From Mariluticola halotolerans (GTDB lineage: Bacteria; Pseudomonadota; Alphaproteobacteria; Rhizobiales; Devosiaceae), in assembly GCF_021611515.1 (NCBI RefSeq), contig NZ_CP090960.1, forward strand, positions 2,772,001-2,836,000: a DNA stretch of 64,000 bases, read 5' to 3'. Numbering within the stretch: the first letter of the stretch is position 1; the number at the start of each line of letters is the position of its first letter. Of the stretch, positions 37,951-45,732 are shown in pieces. Under the pieces are notes generated by a model, which was given only the letters and a program-made list of their open reading frames with translations, ran no database searches and had not been told where the DNA came from. The translations under genes were made by a program, and so were the position numbers.

Positions 37951-38121
37951 TTGGTCCGGGTTCACCCACGGGTGGCTATATTTGCCCCATGCCGCCCAAG
38001 GAAATGCCTGACCGCGTTTTCGGCAGGGGCATGACCAACATGCCGGGCACTGTCATCCGCCCCCCGCACGGTGCCCCGGACAGGCGAAAGGCCAGCCCTC
38101 CTTTATTGGAGGCTGGCCTTT
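37951..38121 (+). ncRNA. Candidate structured small RNA with 3' hairpin
   Basis: GTCCGGG-tt-CACC (37954-37966) pairs with GGTG-c-CCCGGAC (38070-38081), an 11-bp closing stem over about 100 bases. Inside, ATGCCTGACCG and CGGCAGGGGCAT form a second stem. Directly after comes a strong 14-bp hairpin (38087-38121) with a TTTATT loop, ending CCTTT. An open frame of 71 codons (37938-38153) runs through but has no ribosome site and would cross the terminator hairpin. I do not match it to a known RNA family. Confidence 0.45.
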
Positions 38122-38197
38122 CTGCATGTGCCCTGTTGCCCCTTTGGGGATGAATGCCTAAATCTGTTGCATCAATTTATGGCGGCGGGGCTGTTGA

Positions 38198-39172
38198 ATG
38201 AATGCGATTGTTGATCCGGATGGCCCGCAATTATGCAATTTACCCTCCAATCCCATCCCGCCGGGTGCCCGCGTCGCCTATATGCGCACCAGCGATAATG
38301 TGCGTTTGCGCTATGCGCTGTGGCGCAATGCCGATGTGAAGAACAAGGGCACGATCTGTCTGGTGCATGGGCGCACAGAGTTCATCGAGAAATATTTCGA
38401 GACGATTGGCGACTTTCTGCGCCGCGGGTTCAATGTTGCGACATTTGACTGGCGCGGGCAGGGCGGATCTGACCGGCTGACCGCGAACAGCCGGTTGGGT
38501 TATGTCGATCAGTTCGATGATTACTGGACGGATTTAAGTTGCTTCCATAGCGAAATTCTTCTGCCCGATTGTCCGCCGCCCTTTTACCTGGTCGGGCATT
38601 CCATGGGTGGGCTCGCCTCGTTGATGGCCGCCACGCGTGACCGGCTGATGTTTGACCGGGCGTTTTTGTCCGCACCGATGCTGGCGATTGAGGGGCAGCC
38701 CTTATCGATGGCGGGCATGGCACGGCTTGCCGAAGCGCTTTGTTATATCGGATTGGGACATTTGCCGATTGGGCGCAAGGGCGATAAAAGTCCGGGCGAG
38801 GATACGTTTCCCGGCAATGTGCTGACATCCGATTTTCACCGCTATATGCGCACTGTGGATGTGTTCCGCGCGCGGCCGGATCTTGAGGTTTCCTCTCCCG
38901 GCATCCGCTGGCTGGCGGCGGCTTTCCGGGCGATGGCGCGGGCGGGGGATGATGATTTTCCCGGCCGGGTGCAAATTCCGGTGCTGATGCTGGCAGCGGC
39001 GCGCGATGAAGTGGTGTCGACGGCCGCGATTGAACAATTGGGGCTCAGGCTGCGCACCGGGCGGCACGCGGTGATTGCCAATGCCCGGCACGAAATGTTC
39101 ATCGAGAATGACGATATTCGCGGGCAGGTATTTGCCGCCTTTGACGCCTTTATTACCGAACAGTCGCCCTAG
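38198..39172 (+). CDS. Alpha/beta hydrolase, lysophospholipase (PldB/monoglyceride lipase) type
   Basis: This 324-residue hydrolase has the Hydrolase_4 layout: VHGRTEFIEKYFETIGDFLR oxyanion region, DWRGQGGSDR, nucleophile elbow GHSMGGLAS, acid in AARDEVV, and His in ARHEMFIEND. The pattern GRxEFIEKY is typical of alphaproteobacterial lysophospholipase L2 homologues. It probably acts on lysophospholipids or monoacylglycerols. There is no signal peptide. It overlaps tail-to-tail by four bases with the next gene. Confidence 0.9.
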   Translation: MNAIVDPDGPQLCNLPSNPIPPGARVAYMRTSDNVRLRYALWRNADVKNKGTICLVHGRTEFIEKYFETIGDFLRRGFNVATFDWRGQGGSDRLTANSRLGYVDQFDDYWTDLSCFHSEILLPDCPPPFYLVGHSMGGLASLMAATRDRLMFDRAFLSAPMLAIEGQPLSMAGMARLAEALCYIGLGHLPIGRKGDKSPGEDTFPGNVLTSDFHRYMRTVDVFRARPDLEVSSPGIRWLAAAFRAMARAGDDDFPGRVQIPVLMLAAARDEVVSTAAIEQLGLRLRTGRHAVIANARHEMFIENDDIRGQVFAAFDAFITEQSP

Positions 39173-39948
39173 TTTTTGTCCCCCTCAAGGAAGCGCAGGG
39201 CCGTGGCGGTGAAGGGGATTGCGGGATCATAAATGGGTGCATGGTCGCCGCCCGGCACAATCCATAATTCGGCATCCGGTATGGACCGATGAATGCTGAG
39301 GGGAATTTCAACGGGAAAAAAATTATCGCGATCACCGTGCACAATGAGCGTGCGGGCTGTGATGGTTGAGAGGCTCTGGTCGGTGAAATTCATGTCGTCG
39401 TGGTTTTCGGCCAAGGCGTTGAACTGTGCGATGAGCTGACGGACCTGTTCCTCACCGCATTTTGCGCATTCCCGATACATTTCCTGCACGGCCCGGGGCA
39501 TGGTGCCAAGCGAGGCCCGGCGCATGATGGCCCGGGCCTGATCGGGGAAATGGGTGGTGGCGCTGATCAGAACCATGGCGTCGATGCGCTCGGGTTGGCT
39601 GGTTGCCATATGCAGCAGCGTCATGCCGCCAGAACTGATGCCCATGGCCGAGAAGCGCTCAATTCCCAGCTTGTCGAGCAATAGGAACACGTCGCTGGCC
39701 GTTTGCCGATGTGTGAAGCTGTTGCCGGGATTGGTGGAGTAGCCGTGGCCGCGCAGATCGACGACGATCAAGCGGCGGTGCGCCGAAAGGTCGGCGATAA
39801 AGGGATACCAGTTCTGGGCGCAGCCCCCAAAGCCATGCAAGAGCACCAGGGGCTCCCCAGCGCCGTATTCTTCGTAGTGCATCTCGATGTCGTTGAGTTG
39901 AACAGTGTGCCCGCGACCGGTTGGACGCTCAGGAGCATATGTCGTCAC
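39169..39948 (-). CDS. Alpha/beta hydrolase
   Basis: This 259-residue alpha/beta-fold enzyme has the oxyanion HGFGGCAQNW, VDLRGHGYS, nucleophile elbow GISSGGM, the acid in HGDRDNFFP and His in GGDHAPI. It resembles the 3-oxoadipate enol-lactonase/MhpC-like branch, but substrate cannot be read from sequence. An insert containing Cys-x-x-Cys (RECAKCGEEQ) lies in the cap region. It converges with the previous gene. Confidence 0.88.
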   Translation of the reverse strand: MTTYAPERPTGRGHTVQLNDIEMHYEEYGAGEPLVLLHGFGGCAQNWYPFIADLSAHRRLIVVDLRGHGYSTNPGNSFTHRQTASDVFLLLDKLGIERFSAMGISSGGMTLLHMATSQPERIDAMVLISATTHFPDQARAIMRRASLGTMPRAVQEMYRECAKCGEEQVRQLIAQFNALAENHDDMNFTDQSLSTITARTLIVHGDRDNFFPVEIPLSIHRSIPDAELWIVPGGDHAPIYDPAIPFTATALRFLEGDKN

Positions 39949-40066
39949 GTGTTTGCCTCTACTGTGTTGAGACGGACTGCGGCGTGGCCTCGCATGCCCG
40001 CCAATGAAATTATATCGCCAGTGCCTCGGGAATCCTTTTAATGGGGTCTGTTAAGGGTTGTCGGGC

Positions 40067-40897
40067 CTAGGCAACATGCTGGCGCATGATGGCAAGGGCG
40101 GCCTCATGCAATTCGGGGGTGGCGGCCGCGATGATGTCGCCGCCTACTTCAGCCCGTTCGCCAGCCCAGGTGGTGACAATGCCGCCGGCATTCTCGATCA
40201 GGGGGACAAGCGCGGCGATATCATATGTGTTCATGCCCGGTTCGAGGATCAAATCGACATGGCCTGAGGCGAGGAGGGCATAGGCATAACAATCGCAGCC
40301 ATAGCGGGCGAGCTGGACTTCGGCTTCAACAGCGTCATACCCGGCCCTTTGTCCCGGTTTTGAAAACAGGCTGGGCGTTGTGGTGAACAGGGTTGCCTCC
40401 GCAAGGCTGGTCACGCTGCTTGCCTGAAGTTCTGTGGTTTGCCCATTGTGGATGAGCTCGGCCTTGCCGTCGCCTGCCAGATAGGTTTCTCCGGTGAAGG
40501 GCTGGCTCATGATGCCGGCAAAGGCGCGTCCCTTATAGGTGACCCCGATCAACGTGCCCCATACCGGCACACCGGAGACAAAGGCCCGCGTGCCATCCAC
40601 CGGATCGATGATCCATGCAAAAGGGCTGTCGCTTTCCTTGTTTTCCCATTCCTCGCCAATGATGGCGTGGTCTGGAAAGTGTTTGGTGATGACGGCGCGG
40701 ATGGCGGTTTCCGCATTCCGGTCTGCTTCGGTGACTGGGTCGAACCCAACAGCATATTTGTTGTCGATCGCTAACTTGGTGCGGAAGAGGGGCAGGGTCT
40801 GTTCTGCCGCGGCGGCTACCGCTTCGCGCAATGTGTTACGAATATCAGCAATGTTAATAGTGTTATTTACTTCCAGTGGATGTGGATTATTAGTCAT
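40067..40897 (-). CDS. hisN: Histidinol-phosphatase, inositol monophosphatase family
   Basis: This 276-residue Mg-dependent phosphatase carries the IMPase motifs: DPVTEADRNAE, IIGEEWEN, WIIDPVDGTRAF (metal ligands) and the C-terminal NTYDIAALVPLIENAGG. The GCDCYAYALLASGHVDLILE segment is typical of HisN, which dephosphorylates L-histidinol phosphate, rather than SuhB inositol monophosphatase. No strong ribosome site precedes ATG 40897. In the adjacent gap an mmgR/suhB sRNA is encoded on the opposite strand, a known alphaproteobacterial pairing. Confidence 0.9.
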   Translation of the reverse strand: MTNNPHPLEVNNTINIADIRNTLREAVAAAAEQTLPLFRTKLAIDNKYAVGFDPVTEADRNAETAIRAVITKHFPDHAIIGEEWENKESDSPFAWIIDPVDGTRAFVSGVPVWGTLIGVTYKGRAFAGIMSQPFTGETYLAGDGKAELIHNGQTTELQASSVTSLAEATLFTTTPSLFSKPGQRAGYDAVEAEVQLARYGCDCYAYALLASGHVDLILEPGMNTYDIAALVPLIENAGGIVTTWAGERAEVGGDIIAAATPELHEAALAIMRQHVA

Positions 40898-41055
40898 GAA
40901 GATTTGCCGATATTGGTTATTTCAAGGTTTTGGACGAGTTTTTGCACAATAAGTGATTCATTTTTGCAACAGATGTGCTTGCTTGTGGTATGCGGGGCGT
41001 TGAAAGCATTGCCCCGTTGCGCGAACAGGTTCATTTCGGAAGGGCATGATGGTTG

Positions 41056-41132
41056 CGGGCTCTCAGCGAATTTGATGGCCTGAACCGTTTCCTCCCTTGA
41101 CTTACGGGCTACGCAAGTGGCCCGTTTTTTTT
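41056..41132 (+). ncRNA. mmgR: mmgR (suhB/alpha-r8 family) small RNA
   Basis: TTTCCTCCCT (41088-41097) is the ultraconserved core of the MmgR/suhB RNA family, known in alphaproteobacteria for Hfq-linked post-transcriptional control of polyhydroxybutyrate accumulation. It is followed by a terminator stem acgggc/gcccgt (41104-41109/41120-41125) and eight T residues. The gene is located next to an inositol-monophosphatase-family gene, which gave the Rfam family its name. The 5' end is set from the usual ~77-nt size and is approximate; stem-forming GGTTCA/TGAACC also lies around 41028-41086. Confidence 0.8.
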
Positions 41133-41168
41133 ATTTCGAAGCCTTTTTGTCATGCCGGTTGTGGATGG

Positions 41169-42053
41169 CTATTCCGCCGCTTCGGCATAATCGCGCGTCA
41201 GGCGGGAAATATCGAGCTGGATAAGTGCCGCGCTGAACCGGGTCATGATTTGCTGGATGGCTGCAAAATCCGGTCCACGCGTCAGGGTGACTTCATTCAT
41301 ATAAAGATGCCGGCTGATCTCGATCTGCAGGGCATGCACGCCGTGCTGGGGGCGGCCATAGGTGCGTGTGGTATGACCGCCGGCATAGGGACGGTTGCGT
41401 GCCACCTTCAGTCCGGCACTGGTGAACAGGGTTTCTGCCAATTCGATGATCGCTGGTGCACAGCTGGTGCCGTAGCGGTCACCCAAAACGATGTCGGGCG
41501 GGATGCGATCGCCGCTGCGGGTCAGGCGCGGCATGGAATGACAATCGATGAGAACAACAATGCCGAACGTGTTCAGCGTTGTGCTCAGCAGGGTTTGCAG
41601 CGTGGTGTGATAAGGTTTGTAGATGCCCTCAATGCGCATGCGTGCGTCCGCCAGGGTCAGGCGTTCGCTATAGATATGTTTGTTTTCCGCAACGATGCGC
41701 GCCAAGGTGCCGAGCCCGGCGGCCACTCGTGGCGAGCTGGTGTTATATCGTTCGGGCAAGGTTTCCACGAACATGGCGGGGTCCAGTTCATAGGGCTCGC
41801 GATTGACATCGAGATAGGCGCGCGGAAAACGGGCCCGCAACAGCGGCACGCCAAGATGCGGCGCACGGCCGAACAATTCGTCGACAAAAGCGTCTTCTGA
41901 CTGGCGAATGGAGAGGTGGTCGAGGCGCGTCAGTTTCAGAAAGCGTTCTGGATAATCCCGGCCGGAATGGGGAGAATTGAATACCAGAGGGGCCACGGCC
42001 CGGCGGGGCCGGATCGTTTCAAAGGCGGGTCTGTCAGCAAAATCAGACTGCAC
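41169..42053 (-). CDS. N-formylglutamate amidohydrolase family protein
   Basis: This 294-residue metallohydrolase shows VFNSPHSGRDYPERF (zinc His), LLRARFPRAYLDVNREPYEL, VLIDCHSMP and QIEISRHLYMNE, all typical of the FGase/HutG family that releases formate or glutamate from N-acyl substrates. No other hut genes are present; in Hyphomicrobiales this gene sits beside cpdR and hisN as here. The start is taken at GTG 42053 with GGGAGGA just upstream; a TTG at 42074 is possible. Confidence 0.92.
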   Translation of the reverse strand: MQSDFADRPAFETIRPRRAVAPLVFNSPHSGRDYPERFLKLTRLDHLSIRQSEDAFVDELFGRAPHLGVPLLRARFPRAYLDVNREPYELDPAMFVETLPERYNTSSPRVAAGLGTLARIVAENKHIYSERLTLADARMRIEGIYKPYHTTLQTLLSTTLNTFGIVVLIDCHSMPRLTRSGDRIPPDIVLGDRYGTSCAPAIIELAETLFTSAGLKVARNRPYAGGHTTRTYGRPQHGVHALQIEISRHLYMNEVTLTRGPDFAAIQQIMTRFSAALIQLDISRLTRDYAEAAE

Positions 42054-42241
42054 TTTTCCTCCCCGGGGCGGCAAATCACCTCTTTATACACAGGGGAGAG
42101 TTTGCCCCGCGTGTGTGAGAATGTCCATAAGGCACAATTCAGTCTATTTGTGATCATAAGGGCTGTTGCGCAGGGGTGAAACTAGATTAAACATCCTGCT
42201 CAAGATGAGTAGAATACCACCCGGAGATCGACGAGGCAGTG

Positions 42242-42601
42242 ATGAATCGCATTCTATTGGCTGAAGATGACGCCGACATGCGTCAGTTCCTTACCCGCGC
42301 ATTGAAGAATGCGGGCTATGAAGTGGTCTCGTTCGACAATGGCAAATCCGCTTATGAGCGGTTGCGGGAAGAGCCGTTTTCCCTGCTTTTGTCAGATATT
42401 GTGATGCCGGAAATGGACGGGATCGAACTGGCCCGCCGGGCAACGGAACTGGACCCCGACCTCAAGGTTATGTTCATCACCGGCTTTGCCGCTGTGGCCC
42501 TGAACCCGGACAGCGACGCGCCCAAAGACGCCTCGGTTTTGTCCAAGCCGTTCCACCTAAAAGACCTTGTGAACGAGGTTGAGCGATTATTGGCTGCATA
42601 A
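42242..42601 (+). CDS. cpdR: Response regulator CpdR
   Basis: CpdR is a single-domain receiver that, when unphosphorylated, brings ClpXP to its substrates (such as CtrA-pathway and c-di-GMP proteins); phosphorylation by CckA-ChpT switches it off. Residues follow the CpdR pattern almost exactly: ILLAEDDADMR, phospho-acceptor Asp52 in LLLSDIVMPEMDGIEL, and FITGFAAVALNPDSDAP with LSKPFHLKDLV. At 119 residues there is no output domain. ATG 42242 follows GAGG. Position before the tRNA-Val genes is a conserved arrangement. Confidence 0.96.
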   Translation: MNRILLAEDDADMRQFLTRALKNAGYEVVSFDNGKSAYERLREEPFSLLLSDIVMPEMDGIELARRATELDPDLKVMFITGFAAVALNPDSDAPKDASVLSKPFHLKDLVNEVERLLAA

Positions 42602-42687
42602 AGCGCGCAGACCCTATTGACCGGACGCGGCATTTTGTGGTCTATCGCCTCGCGACGATTGGGCCGCTAGCGGACCAGGCGGAAGAT

Positions 42688-42762
42688 GGGCGTATAGCTC
42701 AGCGGGAGAGCACTACATTGACATTGTAGGGGTCACTGGTTCAATCCCAGTTACGCCCACCA
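42688..42762 (+). tRNA. tRNA-Val (GAC)
   Basis: The 75-base cloverleaf is complete: acceptor gggcgta/tacgccc, D arm with agctcagcgggagagc, anticodon stem ctaca/tgtag enclosing TTGACAT (anticodon GAC), and T arm ending with ttcaatc. CCA is encoded at 42760-42762. Confidence 0.97.
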
Positions 42763-42839
42763 TCTCCGCCCTCGTTATCTTCGTTTGCAGCATCCCGGAC
42801 ATGTCGGCCAAGGCCATGCACCCCGGACCGCTGATGAAC

Positions 42840-42914
42840 GGGTGTGTAGCTCAGCGGGAGAGCACTGCCTTCACACGGCAGGGGTCACAGGTTCAATCCC
42901 TGTCACACCCACCA
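42840..42914 (+). tRNA. tRNA-Val (CAC)
   Basis: The 75-base cloverleaf has acceptor gggtgtg/cacaccc, D arm agctcagcgggagagc, anticodon stem ctgcc/ggcag enclosing TTCACAC (anticodon CAC), and a standard T arm. CCA is encoded. It lies 77 bases after tRNA-Val(GAC) and shares its D arm. Confidence 0.97.
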
Positions 42915-42950
42915 TTTCCTTTAAGTTCAATAGGTTAGACTTGGGATTCC

Positions 42951-42986
42951 CATAGGGGGCCATTGCGTTGGGCCCCCCGGCCTATG
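42951..42986. terminator. Strong hairpin between tRNA-Val and GntR gene
   Basis: catagggggcc (42951-42961) pairs with ggccccccggcctatg (42971-42986) with a small bulge. It can terminate the tRNA transcript or the minus-strand GntR gene ending at 43045. A clear T-run is not present. Confidence 0.55.
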
Positions 42987-43044
42987 TAAGGACGGCGGCA
43001 GCTGGCGTGCGGGGCATGGATGCGTTTGGGGGCTGTGCCGAGGG

Positions 43045-43737
43045 TCAGGTGTTGACGCTATCGGCTTTGCGTGCGCGGGCAAAATCGCGGGCCACCGCTC
43101 GCCGTACATCCAGGACGTGGGTGCGCATCAGTTCTTCGGCTTCACGCGGCTGCCGGGCCAGGATCGCGGCATAGATCTTGTGATGCTGTTCAGCCCGGAC
43201 GCGCATGGTTTCGAGAGAAAAGCTCATCACGTTCTGGCTGAGTGTTTGCGGAATAGTGTTACACAAAGCGATCACATCGCTCACCAGACGTGTCCGCGCG
43301 CCGCGTTGAATTGTGCTGTGGAAACGATCATTGGAGATGCCATAGACGCGGCGGGCCTCGGCCTCATCGGCCAGGGACAGGCCGGTGTCGCCCTGTTCCA
43401 GTGCAGCTTCGATTTCAATTTCATCCTCGGGGGTCAGCCCGCGTTCGGCGGCGAGCCGTGCGGCAAGACCTTCTGCCAGCGAACGCATTTCAAAGGCATC
43501 GATGACATCGGCGACGTCGAACCGGCGTACAAAAAAGCCACGGTTCTCTTTGTATTCGACCAGTCCTTCCCCCGCGAGCTGTTGTAATGCCGTGCGCACA
43601 GGGGTTCGCGATACGCCAAGCTGGGCGGCAAGCTGGACCTCGTTGAGGCGGCTTTCAGGGTGATAGGCACCATCCAGAAGTGATGAGCGCAAGTGTTGCG
43701 CTATTCCGTGAACGCGTTTTTCGCTGGTGGTGGCCAT
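43045..43737 (-). CDS. GntR-family transcriptional regulator (FCD domain)
   Basis: This 230-residue regulator has an N-terminal winged helix (SRLNEVQLAAQLGVSRTPVRTA, about residues 30-52) and an FCD effector domain with metal/ligand residues in ISNDRFHSTI and EQHHKIYAAI. Ligands of FCD-GntR proteins are small organic acids. AAGGAG precedes ATG 43737. A TGCAATAAT box upstream recurs before the hydrolase/TRAP operon at 45.7 kb, which suggests that this operon is a target. Confidence 0.92.
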   Translation of the reverse strand: MATTSEKRVHGIAQHLRSSLLDGAYHPESRLNEVQLAAQLGVSRTPVRTALQQLAGEGLVEYKENRGFFVRRFDVADVIDAFEMRSLAEGLAARLAAERGLTPEDEIEIEAALEQGDTGLSLADEAEARRVYGISNDRFHSTIQRGARTRLVSDVIALCNTIPQTLSQNVMSFSLETMRVRAEQHHKIYAAILARQPREAEELMRTHVLDVRRAVARDFARARKADSVNT

Positions 43738-43902
43738 GGCTTTCTCCTTGGAAGGAGTGGAATTAGACCAATGATGTCCCCTATGCAATAATCGATTTGT
43801 ACTAAATATCGTGAATCTTTATCGAATTGCATTTTTCTTCGTGCAATGTGGGCCAAATTGACTGAAAGCCAGCGCAAATCCATTTGCGATTGTGCCGTGA
43901 AT

Positions 43903-44652
43903 TTACAGAAGAAAGAATGCCGCGGTCATGACGACGCCCACGGCGATGACAAAGTAGCGTAGTAGCTGAGTGCGTTTGATCCGGCGGCTCTGGCGCGCCC
44001 CGATATATCCCCCCGCAGTTGCGCTGATCGCCATGACGGCCGCCTGTTCCCAGGCGATGAGCCCGGATGCGATAAACGCGATCGAGGAAATCAGCGAGAG
44101 AACGGCTGAGAGAACGTTTTTCAAGCCATTCGCGCCATGCAGGTTTTGATATCCCAATAGTCCGAATGTCGCGAGCAGCATGATCCCCAGGCCGCCGTTG
44201 AAGTATCCTCCATAGACGGCGACCGCGAAGATGGCTGCAGCCGACACCAGCGGTCCGGCGGGTCGGACCCCGCGATCTTGCAATGTGTGTGAAAGGGATG
44301 GCCCGACGGCAAAAAGAAGGGTGGCCAGCAGCAGGAGCCATGGCACGATCCACATAAAGGCTTCGCCCGGCGTAACGATCAGCAAAAGCGCGCCCAGAAT
44401 GCTTCCTACGGCAGCAAATCCAATAACGATGCGTATTCCAAGGCTGCCTTCCGCTTGCATATCCTTTCTGAAGGCCCACGCGCTGCTTATATATCCGGGC
44501 AGTGCGGTCAGTGTTGCCGTGGCATTGGCGCTGACGGGGGGCACGCCGACATAAATCAGGGCTGGAAGTGTGAGGAATGTGCCACCCCCGGCCACAGCAT
44601 TCAGAAGTCCCGCAGCGAACCCCGTAACACACAACAACATGATATCAAACAC
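43903..44652 (-). CDS. TauE/SafE family permease
   Basis: This 249-residue inner-membrane protein has about eight TM segments in two repeats. GFAAGLLNAVAGGGTFLTLPAL and FNGGLGIMLLATFGLLG are the duplicated family signatures. Relatives export sulfite, sulfoacetate or other anionic C2 compounds. The open frame extends to 44982, but that part is not membrane-like; GTG 44652 with AAAGG upstream is preferred, and GTG 44667 is possible. It is divergent from a GntR regulator whose putative operators lie 50-70 bases upstream. Confidence 0.88.
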   Translation of the reverse strand: MFDIMLLCVTGFAAGLLNAVAGGGTFLTLPALIYVGVPPVSANATATLTALPGYISSAWAFRKDMQAEGSLGIRIVIGFAAVGSILGALLLIVTPGEAFMWIVPWLLLLATLLFAVGPSLSHTLQDRGVRPAGPLVSAAAIFAVAVYGGYFNGGLGIMLLATFGLLGYQNLHGANGLKNVLSAVLSLISSIAFIASGLIAWEQAAVMAISATAGGYIGARQSRRIKRTQLLRYFVIAVGVVMTAAFFLL

Positions 44653-44700
44653 AATCAGACCTTTCACAATGAGCTGTTGGAATCGTCTGTTGCATATTTG

Positions 44701-44723
44701 GCAATTGGTCTGCAAATTGGTCT
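44701..44723. promoter_or_regulatory. Tandem AATTGGTCT repeats, candidate GntR operator
   Basis: GCAATTGGTCT (44701-44711) and GCAAATTGGTCT (44712-44723) are adjacent direct repeats with a 12-base period. They lie in the 85-base gap between the divergent TauE/SafE and GntR genes and just before the regulator's ribosome site. The TGGT core is common in FadR/GntR operators. Confidence 0.5.
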
Positions 44724-44737
44724 GGAAAGGAAGATTC

Positions 44738-45427
44738 ATGTCCCGGCAGACCGCAGATATTATCCAGGCGCGGCTCTTGGGCATGCTGGTTGATCTTGCT
44801 CCTGATGTGGGCGAGCGTCTGCCCTCTGAACGGGTATTGGCCCGAATGCTTGGCTGCAGCCGGGCCACGCTTCGAAAAGCACTCGATATGCTGGAAAAGG
44901 ACGGCGCGTTGTGGCGGCATGTGGGGCAGGGGACGTTTCGCGGACGGCGGCCTCGGCATTTGCCCATTCGCGATACTGTCATGGTGCAGAGTGAGACGCC
45001 GGCAGAACTGATCCGGGCGCGCAGGCTTGTTGAGCCGCAAGTGGCGGCGGAGGCGGCACGTTGTGCCGTGCCGGCGGACGTGGCGCATCTACGTGCAATC
45101 GTTGCGGCGGGACGCGTTGCGCGCGACCGGTCTGCCTGTGAAGAAACGGATGCTGCTTTTCACCGGGCTGTCGCCGGGGTGTCCCGTAATCCTGTTCTTT
45201 TCAGTTTCCTGATTTATTTGTCCGGCGCTCGCCGACGCACTCTTTGGCAAAGAGAGTGGGACCGCATCTATCGGCGGGTGGGCATTGATGAATTTCGTAC
45301 CGTTCATAGCGATCAGCATGATCGGATTGTCGATGCGATCGCCGCTGGAGATGCAGAGGCGGCCGCCGGGGAAATGGAAACCCATCTGGAAACCATCGAG
45401 GCCGCAATCCTCACGGAAACGGACTAG
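44738..45427 (+). CDS. FadR/GntR-family transcriptional regulator (FCD domain)
   Basis: This 229-residue regulator has the winged helix RLPSERVLARMLGCSRATLRKA (about residues 25-46), the wing WRHVGQGTF, and a helical FCD domain with DAAFHRAVAGVSRNP and the final HDRIVDAIAAGDAEAAAGEM. GGAAAGGAAG precedes ATG 44738; the frame is open upstream. It probably controls the divergent TauE/SafE permease and may also affect the downstream operon 300 bases away. Confidence 0.9.
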   Translation: MSRQTADIIQARLLGMLVDLAPDVGERLPSERVLARMLGCSRATLRKALDMLEKDGALWRHVGQGTFRGRRPRHLPIRDTVMVQSETPAELIRARRLVEPQVAAEAARCAVPADVAHLRAIVAAGRVARDRSACEETDAAFHRAVAGVSRNPVLFSFLIYLSGARRRTLWQREWDRIYRRVGIDEFRTVHSDQHDRIVDAIAAGDAEAAAGEMETHLETIEAAILTETD

Positions 45428-45481
45428 CGGGCCGAAGCGCCGTATCTGACATTTTTGTCTCGCGGCTTGCTCGTGACAAAT

Positions 45482-45531
45482 AAAATGCATTTTGTGTTGC
45501 AAGTCCAAAAATTGCATGCAATAATTTTGTA
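45482..45531. promoter_or_regulatory. Palindrome cluster upstream of the hydrolase/TRAP operon
   Basis: AAAATGCATTTT (45482-45493) and TTGCATGCAA (45512-45521) are perfect palindromes with centres 29 bases apart. The second runs into TGCAATAATTTTGTA (45517-45531), which resembles TGCAATAATCGATTTGTA (43784-43801) before the GntR gene at 43.7 kb. The remaining gap 45532-45732 holds no gene and would be a long leader. Confidence 0.45.
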
Positions 45532-45732
45532 AATTACGCAACATGTCCGACAATGATAGGGCGATATTGCGTGGCGTTACGTAATAGGGGGGGCGGCCAG
45601 AATGTATTTGATCATGACCATCAGCCTTGCCGGTCTGCGCTTTCACGTGCGCTCCCTTGCTTCTCCAACGGCGGCATTGCGGTGATTTTTCGCCCGTAAA
45701 CCGCATTAGCTCCTCAGATCTCCAGAGACCCA

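Noticed and set aside
37938-38153. 71-codon ORF on the plus strand
   Set aside because: There is no ribosome site, the composition is Pro/Gly-rich without pattern, and it would run through a strong terminator-like hairpin. The RNA structure explains the region better.
42840-42914. Attachment site for an integrated element at tRNA-Val(CAC)
   Set aside because: No integrase gene and no repeated tRNA 3' segment was found to the right within the window.
43903-44982. Longer TauE/SafE protein of 359 residues
   Set aside because: The extra N-terminal 110 residues are Arg/Ser-rich, not membrane-like, and overlap the divergent GntR gene and its operators.
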